64,000 nucleotides of DNA. It comes from Maribacter algarum (ex Zhang et al. 2020) (GTDB taxonomy: Bacteria; Bacteroidota; Bacteroidia; Flavobacteriales; Flavobacteriaceae). The position numbers and the translations under genes were made by a program. Under the pieces are notes generated by a model, which saw nothing but the letters and a program-made list of their open reading frames with translations, made no database searches and was not told where the DNA came from. The stretch is from assembly GCF_005885635.1 (NCBI RefSeq), contig NZ_VATY01000002.1:558001-622000 (forward strand), given 5' to 3'. Position 1 is the first letter of the stretch, and the number at the start of each line of letters is the position of its first letter. Of the stretch, positions 1-8,953 are shown in pieces.

Positions 1-1312
1 AAATCAATAAGGGGGTAAAGAGCTCGGAGCATGAATCTATGGCTGCTTTTTTGACATCGATACCGTTATCCATTTTTACCATGACCGATTCTGCTACCAC
101 AATACCATTGTCCACCATCATTCCTAAGGCCATTATTAAAGCCGCCAAAGTGATTTGATTTAATCCCACATCAATCAAGCCCATTACAAATAGGGTAGTA
201 ATGGTAACTATGGGTATTAAACTCGCAATCACCAAGCCTGTTCTCAATCCTAAGAAAAACAACATGACAAATAATACTATGGTAATAGATTGCAGCAGGT
301 TACCGACAAAATCACTGATTTTTGTATCAATATATCCGTCTATGGAGGCCAATCTGTTTGCCTCTAAACCAACAGGTAATTTTCCGCGCCACTCATTCAG
401 TACCACATCAAGTTCTTCTCCTAACTTTATGATGTTTGCTCCTTTTTTGAGGGAAACATGAAGTGATAGTGCATCTTTACCATTGATTCGCACAATCTGG
501 GTGGGTGGATTGATATATCCTTTTCGAACATTGGTAATATCCTTTAAGGGCACGACTTGACCGCCTTCCCCAACAGGAATCAGCATTTCCTCAATATCAG
601 TAACATCATCGAAGTTTCCTGTAGGTTCTAAAATGATACGTTCATCTTCAACGTTGATTTGTCCCCCAGAACTTAAAATATTGGTATTGCTTATTAGATT
701 TTGTAAGCGATTTGAAGTAAGACCATAACTCTTCAGTTTTGTATTATCAAACTCCACGAATACGCGTTCTTCTTGGTCACCGTTGATTTCGACTTTTGCC
801 GCATCTGGTAGCTTGATCAGATCATCCCGCATATCGTCGGCATAGGTTTTCATGTCGGCAAACGAATAGCCATCACTGGTTAGGCCCACAGCAATTCCGA
901 AAACCTCCCCAATACCATCGTCCTTCAGTTGTGGTTGTACACCATTCGGTAAGCCTTGAATACTACTTAATTTTCTTCGAAGCCTATCCCAAACCGCCTG
1001 CAATTCTTCGGGCTTTGTTTGCATTACCAATTCCACCTGAACAATCGATAATCCTGTTCTTGAAGTACTGGTCACCTTCTTTAGTTCGGGTAATTCTTGG
1101 GCTACTTTTTCAATTTTATCCGTGACTAATTCCTCAACACGTTCAGGACTTGCTCCAGGGAATGAAGAAACAATGGAAGCCACACGAATTGTATAAGGTG
1201 GCATGCTATCTCGAGAAAGACCTTGATAACCGACTAGCCCCATGAGCATCACCACGGCAAGGATACTTAAAACGACACGATTGTTATTTATTGAAAACTG
1301 TGTAAGATTCAT
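1..1312 (-). CDS. RND efflux transporter permease (AcrB/MMPL type), partial
   Basis: This is the inner-membrane pump of a tripartite efflux system, truncated by the window edge so only about the first 437 residues are present. The reverse-strand translation starts MNLTQFSINNNRVVLS at 1312, with a first membrane helix, followed by a periplasmic porter domain (SSFPGASPERVEELVT, typical of AcrB/CusA proteins). Helices 2-4 follow near residues 345-430, including MVDNGIVVAES. It lies 20 nt downstream of the adaptor gene and is co-oriented with the TolC gene, so the three form one operon. The substrate cannot be told from the sequence; general RND/HAE1-type drug efflux is the family expectation. 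Confidence 0.92.
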   Translation of the reverse strand, partial: MNLTQFSINNNRVVLSILAVVMLMGLVGYQGLSRDSMPPYTIRVASIVSSFPGASPERVEELVTDKIEKVAQELPELKKVTSTSRTGLSIVQVELVMQTKPEELQAVWDRLRRKLSSIQGLPNGVQPQLKDDGIGEVFGIAVGLTSDGYSFADMKTYADDMRDDLIKLPDAAKVEINGDQEERVFVEFDNTKLKSYGLTSNRLQNLISNTNILSSGGQINVEDERIILEPTGNFDDVTDIEEMLIPVGEGGQVVPLKDITNVRKGYINPPTQIVRINGKDALSLHVSLKKGANIIKLGEELDVVLNEWRGKLPVGLEANRLASIDGYIDTKISDFVGNLLQSITIVLFVMLFFLGLRTGLVIASLIPIVTITTLFVMGLIDVGLNQITLAALIMALGMMVDNGIVVAESVMVKMDNGIDVKKAAIDSCSELFTPLLI

Positions 1313-1332
1313 AATTCGATTGGTTAAAGTGG

Positions 1333-2421
1333 TTATTGTAATCTTACTTTTTGCCCGTCTAAAAGTGTTTGTAATCCGGCTGTAGCAATCTTTTCGCCGC
1401 CATTAAGTCCGCTCTTTATCTTAAACCCATTAGAGGTAAGCTCACCAACTTCAATGGTTTGTTTTTTGACCGTACCCGTTTTGCCGTCCTCAGATTCAAC
1501 AATGAACACGAAATTGCCGTTTCCATCTTCACCAACCGCTTTTACAGGCACTACCAAACTATCATCCGCAGTTTCCTCATCTGTACTAAAATTAAAAGTT
1601 ACGTTGGCCGCCATACCAGGCTTCACTGCGGTAGTCGGTGTAACAATATCTATTTTTACGGGATAGGTGGATGAATTGGCATCTACCACAGGAGATACTT
1701 CCAAAACACTCCCTTTAAAATTTTCTCCTAAAGATGAAAGTGCAATAGCAACCTCCATTTCTGATTGTACTTTATTGATGACATTTTCAGGAAGGCCGAC
1801 CATAATATTAATTTGTTCTCCAGCATTGAGGACCGCAATAACTTGTCCCGCACTTACATTCGCATTGAGCGAACCAGGTGCGCTTGCGATTGTGCCGTCT
1901 TTTGGCGCTTTGATATAGCCATAGCTAATTTGTGATTGTTGAATACTTTTATTCCGTCGTGCGGATTCATATTGGTCCAGAGCACTTTGATAGTTATTCT
2001 TGGCAGCTTCGTAATCACTTAAGGATTGACTTCCGCTTTCATAAAGTGACTTTACTCTGTCCATAGCCGATTTGGCCGTTTTCATGGCTGAGTTAGCGCT
2101 GTTCAAAGCAGAAACCGACTGTTCGTAAGCCAAATTAGCCTGTACATTATCCAGTTTGGCAATGAGGTCTCCTTTTTTTACTTTTTGACCCACCTTTGCG
2201 TTCAATTCCGTAATAATACCATTACTTCTAAAACTCAATTCAATTTCATCGCCGGCTCTGGCAACGCCACTGAAAGAGCGAATTTTCTGGGCGTCTGAAG
2301 TACCTACGACCTGATAGTTAACAGGGCGTAATACTTCGGCTTTCTTTTTCTCTTCCTCTTTACAGGAATTAAATGCTACAACTGTTAAAAGGATTAGTAT
2401 GATGTGACGGAAATATTTCAT
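1333..2421 (-). CDS. RND efflux periplasmic adaptor (membrane fusion lipoprotein)
   Basis: A 362-residue adaptor linking the inner-membrane pump to the outer-membrane channel. The N-terminus is a lipoprotein signal with lipobox FNSC (Cys about residue 20). Next comes a lipoyl/barrel-sandwich half motif (GIITELNAKVGQKVKKGDLIAKLD, in pieces around residues 50-75), a coiled-coil hairpin at about 75-160 and the second lipoyl half (IKAPKDGTIAS). Beta-barrel and membrane-proximal domains fill residues 190-362. Gene order TolC, adaptor, pump on the minus strand is standard for Bacteroidota RND operons. No regulator gene is visible in the operon. Confidence 0.93.
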   Translation of the reverse strand: MKYFRHIILILLTVVAFNSCKEEEKKKAEVLRPVNYQVVGTSDAQKIRSFSGVARAGDEIELSFRSNGIITELNAKVGQKVKKGDLIAKLDNVQANLAYEQSVSALNSANSAMKTAKSAMDRVKSLYESGSQSLSDYEAAKNNYQSALDQYESARRNKSIQQSQISYGYIKAPKDGTIASAPGSLNANVSAGQVIAVLNAGEQINIMVGLPENVINKVQSEMEVAIALSSLGENFKGSVLEVSPVVDANSSTYPVKIDIVTPTTAVKPGMAANVTFNFSTDEETADDSLVVPVKAVGEDGNGNFVFIVESEDGKTGTVKKQTIEVGELTSNGFKIKSGLNGGEKIATAGLQTLLDGQKVRLQ

Positions 2422-2438
2422 GGCGGGTATATCGTTTT

Positions 2439-4781
2439 TTAGTTTCTACTTAAAATAAAAGCCTGGGCTCTTTGTATAAATGCTTGATTTGTATCTTCTG
2501 AGTTCAACAAGAAAAAGTATCCAATGGCACGCTCCAATTGCATTGACGCCAATAGATAGTTGTAGTTGGCGTTGGCACTTGCTATTTGCGATTGTAAATA
2601 GTTGGTTTGCGCATCAATTAATTGAATCAAGGGAACCGCTCCTTGGCTGTAAGCGTTTTGGGTCAGGTCAAGGCTTTCCTTGGCCGCTTCCTCAGCTATC
2701 TTTGAAATCTGAATGTTGGCGATTTCGTTGGTCAAATCCAACACTAGCGCATTTATATTGGTTTCGATATTCAAATCGATATTGCTCTTTTGAATGTTCA
2801 ACTGGTCTTCTTGAATCTTTGCGGTTTGCTTATTGATGTTTCGTAGGTTTTGATTAAAAATCGGGAGAGATACGTTTAACCCGAAATTGTACACGCCGTC
2901 GGGTGCGACCGGAATTCCGGCGGTGGGCGTAGAACCCGCCCCCGATTGGGATAGTGCCAAATTATACTGCCCCTGAAGCGCAACTGTAGGCACGAACCTT
3001 CCGGCGGAATTTAATCTGTAGTTACGTTGGGTCGCGGCTAAGTTGTAACCAATATTCTTCAACTCAGGAGCATTGTTCTTTGCTTCTTCTATCAAAAAAT
3101 CGACGAGATTTGGCCTTAATTTTGGGTTGTCTAAAATATCATAAAAGTCTTGATACTTATAATTGGAAAACAAACCTTCAGAGATGATTGCATCCTCCAC
3201 ATCAATTTCGGTATCTATGGGATTGTTCATTAATTGGTTCACCGTAAAATAGGCTTGGTTTAGTTGGTTGCCTGCCTCAATGAGGGTTTGCATATTCTGC
3301 GCCAGTTGACTACGAAAACGAAGCACATCGGATTTGCCAGCTGCACCTGCCTCAAAGTTTTGTTCTGATATTTCGAGGTTTTTTTTGGTAACCTCTAAGT
3401 TTTGTGCTTGAATTTGGGCATTGGTTTTTAAAATCAATGCATTGAAATACGCTACCGAACCATTAAGAACCGCGTCTAACTCAGCGGCATTATAGGTCTC
3501 TTGTTGCGCTTTCTGTAAATTTTCTTGAATGGTAATTCCGGCAGCGGCTCCCTCCGAATAAATGAGCTGGTTCAAACCAACCGTACCCGAAGTTGAAAAT
3601 TCGGGATTGGCACCTCCAGAAATTTCGGCAACTCTTGGATCTAGATATACTCCGGTGGCGGATGCTGATACATCAGGCAGAAAATTGCTTTTTGCCGTTT
3701 TTACATCCTGGGAGCTCAAATCGATATTTTTACGCTCTGCTTCCAATCCCAAATTGCGACCGATGACCCCGTTCATAATATCTAGTAGGGAATACGCATT
3801 TTCGGAAATGAAGTTGTTTTCACCTCCAACAATATCAACAGTACCTAACATACTATACCGCAGTGGGAACTTAATTTCCTTAGCTGTGTTGAAGTTTAGG
3901 GAAAGCCTGTTTTTATATTCGAGAAGCATTGGCAACTCAGAGGGATTGGTACCATTCACAATCGATTCCACATCTAAAGCCAAGCGTCTAAAAAATTGGT
4001 CGATATTTGATTCCGGTTGGTTAGTGGCGAGAATACCCTTTTCCACGTCTTGTTTTCTATTGGCTGAAAAGGAGGGTAATTGGTTTTCGTTAATTGTTGA
4101 GATTAAAGTTTTGAGCGCAGCATCGGATAAAGCGAAACCTCCTGCCAAATAAACTGCATCAATATCGCCGATTACATTTGAAATATCTCCATTTTCAGGA
4201 AGGTTAATCAAAGTGTACGTAGCATCTTTGTCGGCAAAATAGGTGTCAAAAAGTTCCTTTATGGGCAAAGCTTCAGGAAGGTAATCATCGACTAGAATCC
4301 CCACTTTTTTGTATTCATACAGGGAATTAAAAGCATCTAAATCCTTAGAATACGAAAGGGGAGCAATGATATAGGCGATATTGTTAATTCCAGAAGTCTT
4401 TTGGTCTTCAGGTAAATCGATGAAATCACTATTCACCGAACCGAAAACAATGACTGGTTTCGCGTAGGTCTTTTGTTGGTAAAGTGCAATATTATTGATG
4501 ACTCCAAATGCGAGGATGATATCGACATCACTTGCTTCCAATGCCAGGTAGTTTGCCTTTGCGGTATCTAAATCGAAGTTGTTTTCGACAGGGTCTTTAA
4601 AGACGACCTTAGCATCTTGCCCAACTACAGCGGTAATTTCATTTTGCAGCTTTTCAAGCAAGGGAGCATTCTCAACGGATGCTTCATCGGCAAGAATGCC
4701 TATAGTTACGGTTTTCGAGCGTTGCGCAAAAGAAATTGCAGTTCCTAAGAGGAAAAGTAGTAGTATGAATTGTTTTCTCAT
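2439..4781 (-). CDS. TolC-family outer membrane protein fused to an N-terminal ABC substrate-binding-like domain
   Basis: 780 residues, far longer than a normal TolC/OEP protein (about 420-480). After a signal peptide (cleavage near SFA-QRS) residues 23-310 look like a periplasmic-binding domain of the ABC_sub_bind type: TVTIGILADEAS start, DIILAFGVINN, KPVIVFGSVNS, KKVGILVDDY and AVYLAGGFALSD. Residues about 340-775 are a two-repeat outer membrane efflux protein region rich in Asn, Gln and Ala, with two long helical hairpins (NLEVTKKNLEISEQNFEAG and LTQNAYSQGAVPLIQLIDAQ). It is 17 nt upstream of the adaptor gene. A fused sensor or ligand-binding role of the N-terminal domain is inference. 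Confidence 0.85.
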   Translation of the reverse strand: MRKQFILLLFLLGTAISFAQRSKTVTIGILADEASVENAPLLEKLQNEITAVVGQDAKVVFKDPVENNFDLDTAKANYLALEASDVDIILAFGVINNIALYQQKTYAKPVIVFGSVNSDFIDLPEDQKTSGINNIAYIIAPLSYSKDLDAFNSLYEYKKVGILVDDYLPEALPIKELFDTYFADKDATYTLINLPENGDISNVIGDIDAVYLAGGFALSDAALKTLISTINENQLPSFSANRKQDVEKGILATNQPESNIDQFFRRLALDVESIVNGTNPSELPMLLEYKNRLSLNFNTAKEIKFPLRYSMLGTVDIVGGENNFISENAYSLLDIMNGVIGRNLGLEAERKNIDLSSQDVKTAKSNFLPDVSASATGVYLDPRVAEISGGANPEFSTSGTVGLNQLIYSEGAAAGITIQENLQKAQQETYNAAELDAVLNGSVAYFNALILKTNAQIQAQNLEVTKKNLEISEQNFEAGAAGKSDVLRFRSQLAQNMQTLIEAGNQLNQAYFTVNQLMNNPIDTEIDVEDAIISEGLFSNYKYQDFYDILDNPKLRPNLVDFLIEEAKNNAPELKNIGYNLAATQRNYRLNSAGRFVPTVALQGQYNLALSQSGAGSTPTAGIPVAPDGVYNFGLNVSLPIFNQNLRNINKQTAKIQEDQLNIQKSNIDLNIETNINALVLDLTNEIANIQISKIAEEAAKESLDLTQNAYSQGAVPLIQLIDAQTNYLQSQIASANANYNYLLASMQLERAIGYFFLLNSEDTNQAFIQRAQAFILSRN

Positions 4782-4790
4782 GTTCTTAAG

Positions 4791-5201
4791 TTATTTCCAA
4801 CCTTTTCTTTCATAAACACCTTTTAAAATCTTGTCATAGGTGTCTAAGTAAACAGCATATTGTTTTTCATCTAAAATCGCTTTGATTTCAGCATGTTGTT
4901 TTTGTACAAGAGCATCAAATTTAGAACGAACTTCTTCAGGGGTATAGCCCTTATCTTTCTTTTCAAGGCGAGTCATTTTAAAAGTATGGTATAGTATGAT
5001 GTTGTAATATTCCTCTCTATCTTCTCCTTTGAGGCCCATGGCGGTAGCCCTGTTATAAAACCATATCTGCATACTATCTTTCTCTTTGCTGATAAAGAGA
5101 TTTTCAGACTCCTTCTGTTCCTCAGGGGTTTGAGCATACGCGAATTCAGAGGAAGCCAATGAAACTGATGCGAAAATAAAAAGGAGGGATAGGAATTTCA
5201 T
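4791..5201 (-). CDS. Small secreted protein of unknown function, first gene of the RND operon
   Basis: 136 residues with a clear signal peptide (MKFLSLLFIFASVSLASS, cleavage near AYA-QTP). The mature part is charged and predicted mostly helical, with a C-terminal segment (AILDEKQYAVYLDTYDKILK) that recalls the LTxxQ-like helices of Spy/CpxP periplasmic proteins; this resemblance is weak. The stop lies only 9 nt before the TolC start, so it is very likely co-transcribed with the efflux genes. Function unknown. Confidence 0.72.
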   Translation of the reverse strand: MKFLSLLFIFASVSLASSEFAYAQTPEEQKESENLFISKEKDSMQIWFYNRATAMGLKGEDREEYYNIILYHTFKMTRLEKKDKGYTPEEVRSKFDALVQKQHAEIKAILDEKQYAVYLDTYDKILKGVYERKGWK

Positions 5202-5512
5202 TTTTTGAATTTAGGGATTTAAATAAGTGCTAAATATAGGGAAATGTATAGGAATTTGTTTTGATATTTTAAGTACAATCATATTTACTTATAGAAATTG
5301 GAAATGTACTTTATAGCTCGAATGAGTAACAGAAGAATGGACTGTATAATGAGTCAATTCTAGACAAATCATCGTCATAATGACCTCGATTTGTTAAATT
5401 ATTGTTAAAAAGGGGCAGTTTCGGGGTCAGTGGTTTTCTAGCACCAATTGAACCCTCAAAAACTGGGTATTTTTCGAAATTTGGATAGTTCCTCTTTACT
5501 CCGCTTAGAGCA

Positions 5513-5551
5513 AAGCTCGATTTCTGAATGGAAATCGGGCTTTTTCTTTTT
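5513..5551 (+). terminator. Hairpin with U-tract, plus-strand terminator-like
   Basis: Arms AAGCTCGATTTC (5513-5524) and GAAATCGGGCTT (5531-5542) pair over 12 bp with one G-U wobble and a 6-nt loop, followed by TTTCTTTTT. This has the form of an intrinsic terminator on the plus strand, yet no plus-strand gene precedes it in the window. Confidence 0.55.
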
Positions 5552-5598
5552 ACACTGTCAAAAGTGTGCTTCTGTAAAGATGTAAAAAGAAAAAGCCC
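5537..5598. repeat. 18-bp perfect inverted repeat, 26-nt spacer
   Basis: GGGCTTTTTCTTTTTACA at 5537-5554 is the exact reverse complement of 5581-5598. The left arm overlaps the right arm and U-tract of the hairpin at 5513-5551, so the two structures exclude each other. The spacer contains a further ACACT/AGTGT pair overlapping the left arm's end. Confidence 0.75.
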
Positions 5599-5680
5599 AG
5601 AAATCACCTAAGCGATACCGAGCTTCATTGTAAGAAGGGCAGAATGTAGGGAACACCGAAGGTAATCCTTCTTTCTCTGC

Positions 5681-5714
5681 AAAAAGCCCTGTAAACTTAA
5701 TGTTTACAGGGCTT
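5681..5714 (-). terminator. Intrinsic terminator of the 75-residue protein gene
   Basis: Perfect 13-bp stem AAGCCCTGTAAAC (5684-5696) / GTTTACAGGGCTT (5702-5714) with a 5-nt loop. Read on the minus strand it is followed by a T-run, placing it correctly 30 nt after the stop of the gene at 5744-5971. Confidence 0.8.
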
Positions 5715-5743
5715 AGATTTTTAAAGTCTTTATAAATCCTTTT

Positions 5744-5971
5744 TTAAAAAGCTGGATCGGGTCGTCCTTTCAACCTTTTTTCAATTTTCTTCTTTTTTAC
5801 CGTTAAAAGCTTCATTAAGTCCATAATATCGGTATCCTTAGTAGTCTTATAAACTTCGTTTAAAGCTAGTATCAATCGTTTTGCTTCTCTGGAAGCAGTA
5901 ACCCTGTCACTTGTAGACATATTACTCATTTTTGCCTTCTCAAATTCCAGCGCTTCATTTATTAATTCCAT
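5744..5971 (-). CDS. Small conserved hypothetical protein
   Basis: 75 residues, highly charged and predicted all-helical, with no signal peptide or membrane segment; the C-terminal third is very basic (KKKKIEKRLKGRP). Coding status is supported by an isolated position with its own perfect intrinsic terminator downstream and by the AT-rich upstream gap. No domain recognised. A cytoplasmic, perhaps nucleic-acid-binding protein would fit the basic tail, but that is a guess. Confidence 0.65.
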   Translation of the reverse strand: MELINEALEFEKAKMSNMSTSDRVTASREAKRLILALNEVYKTTKDTDIMDLMKLLTVKKKKIEKRLKGRPDPAF

Positions 5972-6194
5972 AATTTGTTTATTATTGGTCGCAATTTACT
6001 TTAACAAAATGTTATTTTCAAGTGTATTTGATTGATTATGATAATTTTAATATTGTTTATGTTGATAACTTGTCGTAATAAGAACATATTTTCATCGATA
6101 AACGGCACTATAACAATCATCACAGGTTGATTCTAAAACCCAATTTCCTGAAAGGAAATCAAGCTTTTTCATTTGAACATCTTATTTTTACCGA

Positions 6195-6950
6195 ATGGAA
6201 GAATGGTACCACTATGTACTTCTCATTGCCACAGGTTTTTCAGTCGGTTTCATTAATACCGTCGCCGGCGGTGGTTCATTACTTTCCTTACCCGTTTTGA
6301 TATTTTTAGGATTGCCATCTAGTGTTGCCAATGGTACAAATCGGGTAGCAATTGTTATTCAAACAGCTATTGGAACCGCAGGTTTTAAAAGTAAAGGGGT
6401 ATCTACTGCACCATTCAATATCTATTTGGGTATTTCAGCTTTGCTAGGGGCCATTATCGGTGCTCAAATAGCGGTTGATATAAAGGGGGAAACCTTCAAT
6501 CGGATTCTTGCCATAATAATGATTATTGTGGTACTAATTATCATCTTTAAGCCAAAGATGAAATTGGTGGAAATGCAAGAACGGCTTACGGGGAAGTATT
6601 TGTGGATTGACATCATCGCGTTTTTTTTCTTCGGAATTTACGGGGGATTTATCAATGCAGGATTAGGCTTTATAATTATACTATTTTTGCACTATGTCAA
6701 TCGAATGACCCTAGTCCGTTCTAATGCGACCAAAGTTGCGGTGGTTTTCATTTACACCTTATCGGCTTTGGCCGTCTTTATATTGAATGACAAAGTAAAT
6801 TGGACCGTAGGTTTGATACTGGCAATAGGCAATGGAACAGGAGCATGGTTGGCAAGCAGGATTTCTGTTAACAAAGGGGATGGATTCATTAAAACCTTCA
6901 TTGTAGTGATGGTGGTGGCACTTTCCATTAAACTTTGGTTTTTTAAATAA
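6195..6950 (+). CDS. TSUP (TauE/SafE, DUF81) family permease
   Basis: 251 residues with about eight membrane helices. The N-terminus (GFINTVAGGGSLLSLPVLIFLGLP, in parts) and the internal copy (IYGGFINAGLGFIIILFLHY) are the two half-repeat signatures of the sulfite exporter TauE/SafE family. These proteins move small organosulfur or carboxylate anions across the inner membrane; the substrate here is unknown. It is followed 44 nt later by a nitroreductase gene. Confidence 0.88.
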   Translation: MEEWYHYVLLIATGFSVGFINTVAGGGSLLSLPVLIFLGLPSSVANGTNRVAIVIQTAIGTAGFKSKGVSTAPFNIYLGISALLGAIIGAQIAVDIKGETFNRILAIIMIIVVLIIIFKPKMKLVEMQERLTGKYLWIDIIAFFFFGIYGGFINAGLGFIIILFLHYVNRMTLVRSNATKVAVVFIYTLSALAVFILNDKVNWTVGLILAIGNGTGAWLASRISVNKGDGFIKTFIVVMVVALSIKLWFFK

Positions 6951-6993
6951 TTTAGTTAATGTCATTCCTGTACGTGGGAATTTATATAAAACA

Positions 6994-7629
6994 ATGAATA
7001 AGCCAATAGAGCAATTAGAATGGCGATATGCCGTAAAGAAATTTGATTCGGAGAGACTGCTCTCAGAAGAAAAAATGAATATCCTGAAAAAAGCATTTAA
7101 CCTTACAGCTACTTCCTACGGATTGCAGCCTATAACCCTTGTAGTAATTCAAAATAAAGAACTGCAAAAAAAATTAGTTTCGCATTCTTTTGACCAACCC
7201 CAGGTGGCGCAAGCTTCGCATATCCTGTTGATTTGTATTGAAAATGAAGTGAACTCCGAATACATATCAAATTATTTCAAACTGGTAAAAAAGGTAAGAG
7301 GCACAAGCGATGATATTTTGAACCCTTTTAAGAAAGCTATGGTTGATAACTTTTCCAAAAAGCAAATCCAAGAAATAAAAGATTGGTCAAAAAATCAAGC
7401 CTATTTGGCTATGGGAAATCTACTGACTATATGTGCTATGGAGGAAATAGATTCTTGTCCCATGGAAGGTTTTGAACCAGAAGCTTATGACCGCTTACTA
7501 GATTTAAACTCGAAGGGCTTGACATCTGTATTAGCGATGCCAGTCGGGTATCGTGCGGATGATGATGTGTTTTCAACCTTTAAAAAAGTGAGAAAGGACA
7601 TGGCTGAAAGTATCATCGAAATTCAATAG
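6994..7629 (+). CDS. NAD(P)H-dependent nitroreductase family oxidoreductase (NfsB-like)
   Basis: 211 residues. The opening LEWRYAVKKFDSERLLSEEK carries the RxxxKxFD flavin-binding start of the NfsB/FRase group, and the C-terminal part (LAMPVGYRADDD) is the usual FMN-phosphate-binding segment. Expected to be a cytoplasmic FMN homodimer that reduces quinones or nitro compounds. The length is normal for the family. Confidence 0.88.
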   Translation: MNKPIEQLEWRYAVKKFDSERLLSEEKMNILKKAFNLTATSYGLQPITLVVIQNKELQKKLVSHSFDQPQVAQASHILLICIENEVNSEYISNYFKLVKKVRGTSDDILNPFKKAMVDNFSKKQIQEIKDWSKNQAYLAMGNLLTICAMEEIDSCPMEGFEPEAYDRLLDLNSKGLTSVLAMPVGYRADDDVFSTFKKVRKDMAESIIEIQ

Positions 7630-7674
7630 AAAAACCATTTCCCTTTAATCTTTAACCTTTAACCCAATACTTTA

Positions 7675-8871
7675 ATGCCAGGATTTGAACTTTTCGGAGA
7701 ACAAGAGAAAAAGCAAGTACAAGACGTACTAGATACAGGGGTCTTGATGCGCTATGGATTTGATGGAATGCGTAATGGCCAATGGAAAGCTCTTGAACTT
7801 GAAAAAGCCCTTGAGGAAAGAATGGAGGTGAAACATGCGCAATTAGTTAGCAGCGGAACTTCTGCTCTTACCGTAGCCTTGGCAAGTGCTGGAATAGGAG
7901 CTGGCGACGAAGTAATTATGCCTACATTCACTTTCGTGGCTTCTTTTGAGTCAATTTTGGCGATTGGTGCGGTTCCCGTATTGGTTGATGTTGATGATAC
8001 CTTGACTTTGAATCCAGAAGCTGTAGAGAAGGCGATTACAAAAAAGACTAAGGTTGTCATGCCCGTCCACATGTGTGGGTCAATGGCCGATTTAAGGGTT
8101 TTAAAATTCATTTGTGATAAACATGACCTGATATTATTGGAAGATGCCTGTCAGGCTATCGGAGGTACATTTGAGGGGAAACCTTTAGGAAGTTATGGTG
8201 ACCTAGGATGTTTTTCATTTGATTATGTAAAAACGATTACCTGTGGAGAAGGTGGTGCGGTAATTACAAACAATGAGAAGTACAAAACAAATGCGGACCA
8301 CTATTCTGATCACGGACATAACCATGTTGGGAAGGATAGGGGAGCAGAAACACATCCTTTTCTGGGGTATAACTACCGTATTTCTGAATTGAATGCTGCT
8401 GTAGGTTTAGCTCAAATTAAGCGGTTAAACGAATTCCTATCTATCCAAAAAAAGAATTATAAAGTTCTAAGGGAGGCATTAGCAACTATTCCTGAAGTTA
8501 CCTTTCGCAAAGTTCCTGAAGGCGGAGAGGAGAGTTATGCTTTCTTGAATTTTTTCCTGCCGGACGAAAATTCAGCTAAAAGAGCACACCAAGCTTTAGG
8601 GAATGGAGGAGTTGACGCTTGTTTTTACTGGTATGACAATAATTGGCACTACTATCGAAAATGGGAACATTTGACGAATTTAAAATCCCTTGCAAAACTA
8701 CCACAAGAAGTTTACAATCAGCTTCTAGACTACTCAAAATCCGATTTTTCCAAATCAGACCACTGGGTGGGGCGCACAATTTCCTGTTTGATAAAATTAG
8801 GATGGAGTGAAACTGAAGTAGCGGAAAGAGCTCAGAAAATGACCGATATCCTTCGGGAAATATTGAAGTAG
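7675..8871 (+). CDS. DegT/DnrJ/EryC1/StrS-family PLP aminotransferase
   Basis: 398 residues. Visible family signatures are the VSSGTSALTVAL segment, LEDACQAIGGTF with the PLP-contacting Asp, and FSFDYVKTITCGEGG carrying the Schiff-base lysine (Lys186). A YNYRISELNAAVGLAQ segment also matches sugar aminotransferases. Such enzymes usually transaminate keto-sugars for surface polysaccharides. No other sugar nucleotide genes are next to it, so the substrate is open. It converges with ribB. Confidence 0.87.
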   Translation: MPGFELFGEQEKKQVQDVLDTGVLMRYGFDGMRNGQWKALELEKALEERMEVKHAQLVSSGTSALTVALASAGIGAGDEVIMPTFTFVASFESILAIGAVPVLVDVDDTLTLNPEAVEKAITKKTKVVMPVHMCGSMADLRVLKFICDKHDLILLEDACQAIGGTFEGKPLGSYGDLGCFSFDYVKTITCGEGGAVITNNEKYKTNADHYSDHGHNHVGKDRGAETHPFLGYNYRISELNAAVGLAQIKRLNEFLSIQKKNYKVLREALATIPEVTFRKVPEGGEESYAFLNFFLPDENSAKRAHQALGNGGVDACFYWYDNNWHYYRKWEHLTNLKSLAKLPQEVYNQLLDYSKSDFSKSDHWVGRTISCLIKLGWSETEVAERAQKMTDILREILK

Positions 8872-8953
8872 CTTTTTTAAAAGCTATAAGTAATGAGTTC
8901 AGAGTTACACTAAATCTGAAACATCGGGCACCGCACATCAAACATCCAACCTT

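Larger units (their letters stand above)
5202..5743. other. 542-nt non-coding gap with nested hairpins
   Basis: No convincing gene. An open frame of 98 codons on the minus strand (5311-5607) runs straight through two strong hairpins and has no signal, domain or coding bias, so it is not called. The gap holds a plus-strand terminator-like hairpin (5513-5551), an 18-bp perfect inverted repeat (5537-5554 with 5581-5598), and a terminator for the minus-strand gene at 5744-5971. Confidence 0.6.

Noticed and set aside
201-461. 86-codon plus-strand frame within the RND gene
   Set aside because: Opposite-strand shadow of the clearly coding RND permease frame.
5311-5607. 98-codon minus-strand frame
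   Set aside because: It reads through two strong hairpins in a non-coding gap, has no domain or signal, and its composition does not look coding.
8869-8890. TAGCTTTT-TT-AAAAGCTA hairpin after the DegT gene
   Set aside because: The loop is only 2 nt and the stem is short and AT-rich; not convincing as a terminator.
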